Part shown: in pieces, positions 34,701-46,051 of the stretch
How positions within the stretch are numbered: the first letter of the stretch is position 1
How the letters are laid out: each line of letters begins with the position of its first letter
Origin: Ectocarpus siliculosus
Taxonomy: Eukaryota > Sar > Phaeophyceae > Ectocarpales > Ectocarpaceae
Direction: 5' to 3'
DNA: 64,000 bases
Assembly (NCBI GenBank): GCA_000310025.1
Contig: FN649742.1
Span: 5,507,341 to 5,571,340, forward strand
The notes under the pieces: model-generated
The model's database searches: none
What the model was told of the DNA's origin: nothing
The model's input: the letters and a program-made list of their open reading frames with translations, nothing else
Translations under genes and position numbers: made by a program

Positions 34701-37700
34701 AGTATCCTAACAAGTATGAGCCAAACTTGTCGAAGTTGATCTGTCTTTGGTTCTTGATATAGTTTGGATTTACGGACTTGTCTCGTACAAACGCGATGCG
34801 CGAGGCGATGATTTCACGGAGCCCCCCGCAAAGATCAGAGTTGAATCCTGGTTCAGCTGCGAGCGTTTCGGCTATGATCCAGCATTGAGTCAAGAAAGTC
34901 CAGACGCTGTTCTTCGTATGCTAGTGGACGTAGTGAGTCCATGAACGAGAGTACTGTTGGGAAGAGCGTCGTCACCAAAGTTCTGGTGCTGCATCAAATC
35001 GTGCGTGGCGCAAGAATCGATTTGCTTCGATTTGAGAACCAAAAACACGATACGACTAAAACACCCCCAGTTCTGCTCTCTCATTAGACTGTTACATCGC
35101 ACGATCACAGACAAGCTCTCACCCTCGGAGGGCTTGGGGGGCTCCCAGTCTGAATCTATTCCAATAATCTGGAGACCTATCAGATCGAACTTGGTTCGGT
35201 TCCGCTGGCGGTTGGACCCCTTTCCTCGCCATTCGGCAAAGAGATCTACTCGTCTAGCGTTCCATCTTTCAGCAGCCTCATCCCGCAGAGCAGCGAGCGT
35301 ACTATCTACCCTAGGTCGCCTGTGTTGGACTACAAGCCGCAACATTTTGTGGCGGCAGAAGGGGACGAGGAGGTGGAGGAGGAGACGCAAGACACCGCCC
35401 TGAACGATTCAGAGAGGGCGGAAATGACGAACATCATCATCTCTTCGAGTGACGAGTCGCTGTCAGTCACTGACAGCCGTCGTCAGCGACTGACAGCGAC
35501 TCATAACTCGAAGAGATGATGATGTTCGTCATTTCCGCCCTCTCTGAATCGTCCAGGGCGGTGTTTTGCATCTCCTCCACCTCCTCGTCCGCTTCTGCCG
35601 CCATAAAATGTTGCGGCTTGTAGTCCAACACGGGCGACCTAGGGTAGATAGTGTGCTCGCTGCTCTGCGGGATGAGGCCGCTGAAAGATGGAACGCTAGA
35701 CGAGTAGATCTCTTTGCCGAATGGCGAGGAAAGGGGTACAACCGCCAGCGGAATCGAAGCAAGTTCGATGTGATCGGTCTCCAGGTTGTTGGAATAGAAC
35801 TTGTCAGAGGAGACGCTGCCGAGGCCCCTTTCAAGCTCAGAGTCTGAGTACAAGTAGAGGAGGTGGCTGAGAGTCCTCCTCGTGCGCTTGGCTTCATTGT
35901 ACTTGAATTTCTCGAGTGTTGGGAGTATCCTTTGGGTGGCTCCCTGAAGCGCGTTGACAATCTCAAGAAGGCAGATCTTCATGTTGTTGCTTGTCTGGTC
36001 AGTACCCATGGTTGGTGGATGCCGTTGATCGTTCTGAAGGGTTTTGAAATGAAGTGACGATGTTAGGGCTGTCATGAATCGCTCTCAGCTTCACCTGCTG
36101 TGCGTTCATGAATCGAAATGCGTATTGATCACAACTTCACCTGATGTGAGTTCATGAATCGAATATGCGTATTTACGTGTACACTTCAACATGCTGCATA
36201 AAATTCCGCATGAAAGAACTTGGTTCTGCGCAAGAACATTTTTACACAAAATGCTCTGTCGCATATCGTCTCCCCAAAACCAAAAACATTCCCCGAACCA
36301 AAAACAATTAATTAATTAAATGAACACACCCCATATATATATATATATATCCTTTGCATACCCATGGGTGCATAAAATGTTATGTTTCTCTCGTTTCCCG
36401 GTTCAAGCCCTTTCATTCTCTTTACCCTTGTTTGATTTGTCCCGTAGTGCTTTCGTTGATTCCTCACGGCGTGTGCCGTGGGATTGAAGTATTATAAAGT
36501 AGCTCGAGAAGCCTGCTCGAGAAGCCTGATAAATATGGCTTTCGGTTGATTTTTTGTGAGACAGTCGGCATACATGGTGTCCGTAGGTGAGTACGTTAAT
36601 TTCACCATGGCCCGTGAACTCTTTGTTTCACTTGAAGATGGCCCTGAAAGGTCTGGTCTTTGGGCCAGGGTTAGTGTCGGGGATAACGTTACCGACGGCA
36701 GTCCTGCCGGTGCCGTTCTATGGGCGACGAGATGATAACCTTGCTTTCCACTTTGACCTTGACCTCCTAGTACTGGTACTGTACAAGGCATAGAACAGTC
36801 TCAGTCAGTGAGTAGACTCTGACCCATTCGGAAGCTCGAGTTTTCGAAACGTAACCTTTGTTCTCCTTGACGAACGGTCTCTCGTCTCTTGACCTCGCCC
36901 CGTACCTTACCTATGTACTCTTCTGCGTAGAGAACACACCCCAACAGATGCCGCATCTCAAAGAAATTCCTCTCAATCAGTATCACATCAGCATATCTAT
37001 CCCCTTTTTTTGTTGTGTATCTGGTGGCGTCCGGAGCTCTCTATCGATATCTCTCCCGTACCTACAGGGTCGTCTAGACGCGTACGGACGTACCAGTTAG
37101 TGCACATGAACGTTCAATTTCATGTCGCGGTCTAATGAGACACGATTCTGCTCTCCTTGCATACCCGCTGTCGCTGTCTGTGCCGTGCTGACTGCTGGCC
37201 ACGGGACAACATGGGGGTGCTCTCCGATATTGGCATTGCTGACGTATTGCGATGGGTGCATAGGATGGGGCGAAGATTACCGTACAAATGACGGCAGGGA
37301 GTACATGGACCAGGTACGCTATCATGAGCAACTCCGTGCCTACTCAACGTCCTCCCATCGTCTTGTTCCTCGGGGATGTTGCCGCTCACATGACTACAAC
37401 AGTTGCTTCTCATTTATTGTTTTCAACGATACCTGCAGCCCCTTCTCTTGAAAATCCTGCGGCTGCGTTTCGTCCGTTGTCCGTTTTCTGGCTTGATGTT
37501 TTGTTGTTGTCCCCGATCGATGCTCTCTCTCTCTTGTTGGTTGTTTTTGACCGTTGAACCGTTCGATGTCGTTACATTTTCCATTGGTCGAGAATGCGGT
37601 GCAACTGCTGCTTACTGGCACATAACATGACCACTGTACATGTCGCCACGAAGTGCTGGGTGCACCTGTACGTGGTAACGCCCTTCATGCTAACATCGCA

Positions 37701-38701
37701 GGGTATGGTACAACAGAAAATGTGGATGACACCACTGGATGGTTTCCGACTCTCGAGAGCACAGCGGTAGGACACAGCACACATAATTTCAGCAGTCAGT
37801 CACACAACAAGTTGTTCTCCACGACATGCCTTTTCACCAGTCTTGCGCATGTATGTATCACGCCGCTCGGTACGGAGGGAGTGGAGTTGGTTCTCTCTTT
37901 GACCGCCCTCTCTTCGAGCTGCTCGCGCCTCTGTCAGTGTAAGGGTATCAAGCATATCGTATCATGACGTACGCCGACTGCTGTCTGTTGCTGCACTCGC
38001 AACCACAAACGCTGGCAGAGTCTCACGTTGATGGATACTAGATGTAGGTATTACGGCGTGTCCGGATTGGTTCTTACTTTCAAATACACCCTTGCAACTA
38101 TTACTGTCTCATCCCATGTGGTGGTGGCTTGCTCGCACATTCGCAGTCAGTACGTGGAAGTGATTGGACACCTTCACGAGCCAGACAGGTTGCAAGAGTT
38201 CAAGTCCACGGATTTCGGGGACATGTTCGGTGAGAGACGGGAGAGGCATGACCATGAGACATGGGACAGACGTCTTGTAGGCAGCCTGTCATTTTTCGTT
38301 TCCACATGGTTTTGCCGCGATACTTGGCTTGTTCAACCGTTTCTACGTAGCTGGCGTCGGACTACATGTAGGCACGCCTTTTCGTATTGCGATAAACTTC
38401 GTCAGTGTTAAATTCACAACGTGCATTTTTTCGTGCCTTTTGTGAAGCATGCGAGCAGCTCTCACGAGACCGGAGGGAGTCTGTTCCTTGGTAGCATGTG
38501 GATGCTGCAGAGCACGTCCCTTCCGCGCGTGCGTGACGTTGCTGTTGCCGTTGATGTTGGTGATACTGATGCTACACCCCCCCCCGATACCGGTCGTTGA
38601 TGTCGCGGCGCCCCCGCTTGGCAGACTTGAGGAAGTACGACGAGGCGGTCTCGCTGATGACAGGGAAGTTCAGCTATTTGTTCTACAACCCACAAGAGTA
38701 G
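31791..38701 (+). CDS. RPA3: Replication protein A 14-kDa subunit (RPA3)
   Basis: Exons recognised: 31791-31796 (only Met-Ala), 32593-32706, 38151-38229, 38625-38701; borders GT..AG, phases agree. The second exon gives TPRVNGAVLSQFLGNTVCVV and GKVLSYQEGD, matching the RPA3 opening PR-N-x-x-x-L-x-x-F. The third gives YVEVIGHLHEPDRLQEF then DFGDMF, and the last FDLRKYDEAVSLMTG, equivalent to the YVEVIG and FDLxxYNEAV blocks of animal RPA14. RPA3 is the small OB-fold subunit of the ssDNA-binding trimer in replication and repair. About 15-20 residues between LETS (32706) and YVEV (38151) are expected but I could not find that exon; phase 0 on both sides allows one exon or direct joining. The first exon is inferred: ATGGCG directly followed by GTGAGA. 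The 5.4-kb intron holds palindromes and coding-like relics. Confidence 0.85.
34522..36075 (-). other. Minus-strand coding-like material inside the RPA3 intron
   Basis: Reading the minus strand: a 202-codon frame at 36075-35467 (acidic, with PLSSPFGKEIYSSSVPSF and AEMTNIIISSS), a frame at 35390-34890 containing GLQIIGIDSDWEPPKP, a frame at 34893-34699, and a frame ending at 34522 with an acidic tail (DSDDEEEQSDEEEQPDEKEL). A possible intron border (GTGAGAGC) follows the PPKPSEG segment. The GIDSDWEPP piece loosely recalls the start of 3'-5' exonuclease domains, but the rest does not follow. Part of the first frame is a palindromic copy of the second region. I take this as a decayed or element-borne gene; no function is assigned. 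Confidence 0.3.
35155..35797. repeat. Near-continuous palindrome (inverted duplication)
   Basis: The left arm 35155-35478 and right arm 35482-35797 are reverse complements over about 320 bp with few mismatches. The centre reads CTGTCAGTCACTGACAG. Differences include a GAGGAG/GAG length change near 35385. The high identity implies a recent inverted duplication or a foldback element. Confidence 0.85.
36492..36791 (-). mobile_element. Possible Ty1/copia pol C-terminal relic
   Basis: An open minus-strand frame of 99 codons ends with MVKLTYSPTDTMYADCLTKN. The order I-x-L-x-Y-x-PT-x-x-x-x-AD-x-LTK is that of the RNase H end of copia-type pol proteins. The upstream part of the frame does not align with RNase H, so only the terminal 35 or so residues support the call. 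No LTRs were recognised. Confidence 0.4.
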
Positions 38702-41013
38702 TCCGTAGTCCGTGGTCGTGTCGACGGGATGGGTTATTCGTTCCATATTTTCATATTTTCGTCGTATGCATAACCGCACTGCGTTTTCGGCCGCATGTAC
38801 AAGTAGTGCGTGTGGTTGGGGTAGAAAAGGGAGCACAGGTGTCATCTCGAGAGTCGTGTTTGGGGAGTCGTTGTCGAAACCAACCAGGCTGTTCTGGGAC
38901 ATTTTTTTCGTCCGTACTTCATGTTTTTGCTGCCCTTGGTGGTTTCGTGGGATATTGTGGTACATAATTTTGTTCGTATTTTGTTCGTGCCTGCCGCATG
39001 CACACATGAGCGAGAGCTGTCTCGACGCCGCTGGTCCGGAGAACGGTCTTTAGAACGATGCTCTTCTTTGTCATCAAAGACTCTTGATGTGATTAACTCT
39101 TAGTTGCCGTTTGGGTAGGCCGGTTGCTTTGCATGTTTTCGACTCTGCTGGAGACTGAGCGAGTTCCTGGTTGTTACAAGTGGGCGAGGTTTGGCTATCG
39201 GGTGCATTTTTTTAGAGAATACATGCGGGTGCCGACGTAGTGCAGACACTTGCCTTCAGGTGTGGGGTTGAAATTCGTCAAGCTGTCTGCGCAACGATAA
39301 GCACTTGACACAACACACGTGCTGGTGGTTGGACGTATGCTAACTAGGTACCTCCGCTTTCGGAAGCCCCGCTTCGGCATTTTGCATCGGTACATCGGTA
39401 TAGACCAATCTACCAAGAGCAGTCCAGTCAACGGCAGTGAGAGGCAGCAGTACACCGCTCACTATAGTTGGAAGTACCAATCTTTTCCGCACCGTGCCGT
39501 CTTACGATCTTGAGTAGATTGAAAAGAACCAAGAGATAACCCTGATGGACGTTAAAATACTCTCGTCCTGGCCGGGTAGTTGCAGGATGCATGACGCACC
39601 CTTTTGCCAGACGGGACTAACTCGGAATGGCGGGCGGAAGGTGCTGGACGTGCAATCCAGAGGTTGGATTTCGATTGGCGGTATTCACTTGTACCTGTCA
39701 TGCACTGTTTTTCTTGCCAAGTCAGCAGCACTAGTTTAGCACCCTAGTAGGCGACACGCTTGGCCGCAGCACGCGCGAAGGACATCATCCCATCCATGTA
39801 TGCACACTGGGACGGTTTGTCCACACGGATTTCGATTGAACTCAGGCGTGCGTGCACAGTAGTACAGTACACGTACACGGCAGCGCACAGAGGGGCGTAC
39901 CGTCGTGCGACACCAGTGCAGTGCAGTGTGCAAGAAAAAACGTGTACGCGATGTACGCTAGTCGTTATCAAGCTTGAGCTAGGAGCCACAAATCCGCAAC
40001 ACGTTGTCATCAAGACCAATACTATTTGTCAAGATTCGTGTCAAACATCTCAAGACACAACAGTACTCAGCAAATAACACCCAAGGAATGAATGTGTCCA
40101 TTAAAGACGGGTGTTTGATTCGTGCCGGCAGGAGACCAACTGCCCTCTAAACTACTTGCTGGGCTGCTTACTTGCGTCATGTACCAGAAACCAGCGATCG
40201 GGCGGTGTTGCAATTTCGATTTCCCGCGCCGTCTTGGCTTCCCCCCGTGCCACATGCCGTACTTATTCCTTCCCTCCCACACCACCTACAACACGAAACG
40301 GTGACCCTGGCTACTGTACCGGACATGATCACAGTCCAGCACGTAACACTATTTGCAAGGGTGGGTACAAGAACAGTTGCATACTGAGGATGACGGGAAC
40401 AAGGAAAACATGGACGTCGGGAATTAACGAGGGGAGAGAGAGGCCTCCCGAACCACTACCCATTCTGCTGATATACTAAATATCCGAATTATTGTGGCAC
40501 GTGATGAAGCCACGGTGCAACAAACTACAAGAATTACTTCTATTCATTCTTCAGTCTTCAGTCGTTACCATTTCCCTCCATGTATTGAATGCCGCGAATT
40601 CTAAGGGTGTCGAGGTAGGCGAAAAGTAAACACAGTCAGTCTCGAACGACCAACCCGGCCACACCCTTTTGCAAGAAATGCCCCAAGTAACGTGGATGGT
40701 GTGGGATGAGTACAAACACATGTGCTTACATAGCCACGAAGTTAGAAATCAAACTAGGGGCCCCACAACCAGTACATAGTACATATCCCCAGACGATACT
40801 GCAACAGTCTACATGCTGCATCGAACCACTCGCAGGCACACAACGGGTTTGTCCTCCTCCCCTCCATCGTCCCGCCAATCCAGCCCCACCACCTGTGTCC
40901 ACGGGAAATCTCGAGGCCAATCTCAACCTTTACTGCCACCGCTGCTGTTGTTCTATACCGCGTTGCCTTCAGCCGCACTGGTTTTCCTTTTGACAACCAC
41001 TGAAAACTCACTT
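38702..41013. other. Convergent intergenic region, no gene seen
   Basis: This spacer lies between the 3' ends of RPA3 and PCID2. No frame shows homology or matched splice phase. Sequence is unremarkable apart from CA and GTAC-rich stretches near 39855-39890. Confidence 0.5.
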
Positions 41014-43732
41014 CTACGACTCAACCTTGGCGGGAAAAATGTTGAAGGTGCTTGTTGGTCTTAAATGGCGAGAGGGAGGTCGAGGTCGAGGTCGAAGTCG
41101 AGGTCGAAGGCCGGTTTCGGTTACTTCCGGCAAATCAGGGAAACCGGTCTTCTTGCTGAGCAGCAGCTGAGCGTCGCGACTTCTCACAACGCCGCTGATC
41201 AGCCCCTTTTTTGTGCACGATGGGAGACAAGCAAGCGCCGAACGTCGGAGGGTGACCCACCGATTCAACTCGTGACTCACCGATTCAATTCGTTTCATTT
41301 GTTCGACATCATTCCGAGCAAACAATATTGGAACTGCTTGCAGCTGAAATTTCACCATTTGCGGTCCCGTGTACCATAAATATTCCGTACCTGGTACATA
41401 CACAAACCTTGTGGGTCGCCCATCATTGGCTTAACTGAACGGTCGAATTTTGCTTGCTTGGGCAAACGGTCAGTGAAAAAAATTATGGCCGTGACACAGC
41501 TGTTCAGCGAGCGCCTGTGCGTGACAACACTAAAAAAGCCCATTGCCCAAGTTCTCTCTTAACGATAAAAATGAAGGCTTTCACCACAGAAGGGGCAAAG
41601 GGGCGCCGCAGAATGGGATCATTGGGGTGTGACCAAGGTCATACCTATCGACGTAAGAGTACACCAAGGCATCAAAGCACTAACAATGTGACTACATCGG
41701 ACCTACGACTGCCTCAACACCAACAGCGCATCAAGTGCAAGGCACCGAGACCCCTCCCGACACTCAGCTCTTGCTCACGTCCATGATAAGGCCAGCGAGT
41801 ATGAACGTAACCTCGTCCCATCGGGCAAGCTCTCGCTCCTCGGCGCTCTGTTGGGGATCAAAGCTATCGTTGTCGATGTCGAACTCGTGCCCCCTTAGAA
41901 CAAGTCCGAGAACGATCACCCTGAAGGGAAGGACGTTGGCATCTGTTGCCGTAGCGCTGGATGGAGGACGTGAGACATGGGACACGGGGAACACGGTACG
42001 GTGGGGGTCCCCGTTTAGTGCCAGTTGAATCGTGCCAATGCTCGGTATAGTACCGGTGTTTTCGGCGGGAACACACCGAATTTCCAAGTCATTGTCAGTA
42101 CCGTGAATAGTGCCGGTCCGGTATAGTGCCGCTGAATTTTCTGGGCACATAACGGCACTAAACAGGACCCCCCCCTGTACGTGGAGGGGTTGTACTGCTG
42201 TATGGTTGGACGAGATGAAGCGGGCTTGCCAGGACTAGGCGTCTGGGCCACACACACACGACACGTTCCTACGTGGCCGGTACGTTAGGTAAATCATGGC
42301 CTGTTTCCTTCTGTCTCTGTCAAGAGAGGAAAAGAGAGAGACCGGGAGGGAGAGCTAGAGACAGAGAGAGAGGAGACAGAGAAGCAATGACTAAATATAG
42401 AGCACCTGCTGCACCCACACAAACACAAACAACAACAACAACCAACAACCAACCAAGACCACGAAACATGGAATCTATGATAGCGCCAAAGCAAAAAAAA
42501 AATACCCTTACAAATGCCTGCGCACTTGCTTGCACGTCAGAGGAACTGATCAACATGATATTGCTGTCTCTCCGTTCGAAGATACGTTAAAGCGAACCAC
42601 GAACCACACATCGAAACAAATGGGCGTCGAACTGTTGTGTGCCGCTCAAACCAAACGGACAACGCCCGGCGCGCCTTTGCCTCTCTAGTTTAAAGGGTCG
42701 GGGCTACTGACTGTGACACTCAGCCGGAACGTTACAAATCTGCCCTACCATTCAGAGAGGACATCTACTTTTAGCAGGTAGAAGGCCTTCGCGTCAAAGA
42801 GGTGCTACAATATCATGGAGACACGTGGTACGCTCACACTCACATTTGTTTGAGGACCTGCCTGTACATCATAAGACGACACCCCTCCAGATGCGGCAGA
42901 AGGTCTGACAATATGAGAGCGCGCTCGTGCTGCTTCATGAGCAGAGAGAACCGCTTGAGGTTTCCCTGACTGGTGGTGTAGTGGTGTACAACAGTTTAGT
43001 TTTGGGTGCAGTCGGCGCAACACAGGGTCGGAGGAGAGTCGCAGAGAACGCACCCGGCGTGGGGGGGATTAACTCTCTCCTGTATTATGAGGAACGGATC
43101 TTGGAATGTTCCAAGCAATTTCCAGGGCCGTGCACAAAGACAACAGTTACCAGAGAAAGCATTTTCACCATCGCTTCTTGTTTCTTGCCACCGAGTGCCG
43201 ACACGGCAAACAGGAGGCAAGAGGGAGAAATGTTACAGTACCGCCCACCCTCCCCACAAAAGTTTACCTGGTAATTACAGTATTATAGTACTTAAATAAC
43301 GTCGACAAAGGCAGAGTCGGTGAGTGTTGTCAAACAACGCACTCGACTCCTTCATCGACGCCTACTCTTCAAGATGGGTGTCATCACCAGTCCAGCGGGA
43401 GGCGAGGACGCTGTCTCATCCCACACTGCGTGGTATGGGAAGAAAAAACGGTCACGAAGAGAAGATACTGATGTACACTATCCCCGTGATTCACCGTATG
43501 GCAGTGGAGAAGTCATCGAATATGAGCAAGTCGTACTTCTCCAGCAGGCGTCGCTCCGGCAAACATCCTGCCAACACCAGGGCGCAGGACGAATCATACG
43601 TGCAAAATATTGCTTGGAAAAAACAACAATCACCAATCTAGCACGCAAGCAATGGACGATGGAGCTGGCACGAGATGCAGATCTGGAGGTAAGACAGTCG
43701 CAGATTTGCAGATGTACAGTCTCTACTGTAGG

Positions 43733-43773
<41 letters not shown>

Positions 43774-45995
43774 ACACACGGAGCACGTGGCGTCGGGCTT
43801 TTGTCGTTGATGCCTCCCGAGGTCCGCGAAGAGCCGGCACAGACACGGTCTTGTCTACCGATGCAGCCTATAGCAAACATGTGCAAAACATGCGCCAGTG
43901 GTGCGCACTAGCGAAGCTCTTATGGCATGGATCGTTGCGGGTGCGTGTGATCGATCAAAAGAGCACGTCGCGACTGCTGTGCAGTTGGCAGAATGTGCGT
44001 ACCATGTCAATTAACAACAATGAATGACACATCAACACTACAGTAGCAGTACAGTACTGTCCGCATGTAAATACTGTAGGCTACTCAGAAGGCAAGGGTT
44101 CTCTTCAGCGGGGTAAAGAGGGGGGCAGGCGTGCGTCCAGCAGCAGTGCTTTGCGACGAAACATGCCCAAGTACACAACACAGCGCAGAGGGTTGCTTTG
44201 ATCACTGCATGTACCTACCTGTTGAGCATCCGAAACGCCTAGCCTAGCGACGACACACTACAGTAGGTCATGTCGAAAGAGCCGTTGAAAGAGCATTCTA
44301 CCCGTTGGATGCGAGATGCAAACAATACAACAACAATTGAACGAACGGCCCGATAAACCTTCAGAGGCCGGCATGCCCTCTGGCGCAGTGCAGCCTCACA
44401 TGCGAAAGTGTCACGTGACGTCATATTTTGCTCCGGTACCAACAGCGACCGCAACTAGACACCGGTGTGCTTCTACAAGCTTGAGCTTGAGCTTACCCAT
44501 CCTCATTCTCAGGGGCACGAGATTCACCAGAATTCGTCTTCGGTTTCCCGTAGCCGCGACATGGCACTCTTTGAGAGCCCTGGTCAGCGTTGTCTCGGCC
44601 TTAGCCCTCTGCGAGGGGTGAATAGACGATAAAGGCACGGGCCCGCGAGTTGCAGGGATGAACAATCACTCATACATACATTGTAGCGGTGACCTGAGAG
44701 ATCCTGTGGCGTGCGTTGTGCAGCACACCCTTATCCTGCAGGCGAAGGTGGTGGTGGTTTGTCATGCTTTGTACTGGTACACTGGATACCGCCAGAGAGC
44801 GGCGTCGCTGTCTTTCAATGCGGGGTGGGTGGTGCATACATAGCGCTCCGCGCTTGACAATGAGCTGATTTTGCATCACCCCCGCGCCTCCTCCTCTGCC
44901 GCCTAAACGAGCGGCCGTCCTTGCCAAGAGGTGTTGTATGTGTTCATCAAGGATGGAACTCGGCTTTGCATACTAGCCATCGCATCAGTTCCAGCACCAT
45001 GTTTTCCCTTGCACCCCCCCGCTCCTTTAGACTCTCGCACCTCAATGAAGGAGAAGCACGCCTACCACACTATTAATAGCCACATACGTAGTACGTATCG
45101 CTTGCACGAACGAGAACGAACGCCTAATGATGAACACCACCAACAAACCAAGCAAGATGCTCGCACGTGCTAATATGACGATGGATCCAAAGCAAACATC
45201 ACCTCGTTCCGACTTCAGATTTGGTGCTCTGCAATTTTGTCCTTCGATCGTGCTTCCGGGGCGTATGCATATATAGGCATGGGCATAGGCAAGGGCTCTC
45301 CCTTACTGCGCCCATTTTTTTTTTTTTACTGCAGAAGAAGCGTCAACCATGGCCATATTTCCGCCTCCCCTCAGCGCCTTTACGACAACGTTTTGTTTTG
45401 CTCCTTTTCGCCTTTGCCAGCGCTGCCGGTCTGTCCTTGCTAGACGTTACGAAAGCGGAAGCTTCTCGTACAAAAAATCGCCGTCAACCTCGTCTGTCTA
45501 TGCCCAAGCATGAATTCTCTCCACCGGCGACACAGCACAACACAACTGCTACTGGTGTATCGCGTAACGGTCTACCAAACCAATCGGTACAGTCGTGAAG
45601 ATGAAGATTAGATGCACGCCGTAGTACAGTACACACCTCGTGTTTGTCGTTGGCAGCGTTGTGCATGAAAGTCTTGCCTTCGTAGTAAAGAAAAGCCACC
45701 ACGTCTGCGCGGACAGCCAAGCTTTCCGCATCGCCTGTCCCCCCACGTACATTCCTGGTATGTAGGTAGGCAGTATTGGAGGAGGCAACGGCGGAGACGG
45801 AGGGACAGGAACAGACAGCGTCGACAGACAACGCTAGCATGAGGGATCGGAAAGCCGACAGTTGCCTACGGGAAGTGGTGAGGCCAGCAACGGCAGAAGG
45901 GCAAGCCTCACAGCAGCGCACAAGTCGTATGTGTAGGTACGGCGGGCATGGGTTCGAGCACACAACGCATAAGGTATGCGGACAGATAGGTAAAG

Positions 45996-46051
<56 letters not shown>

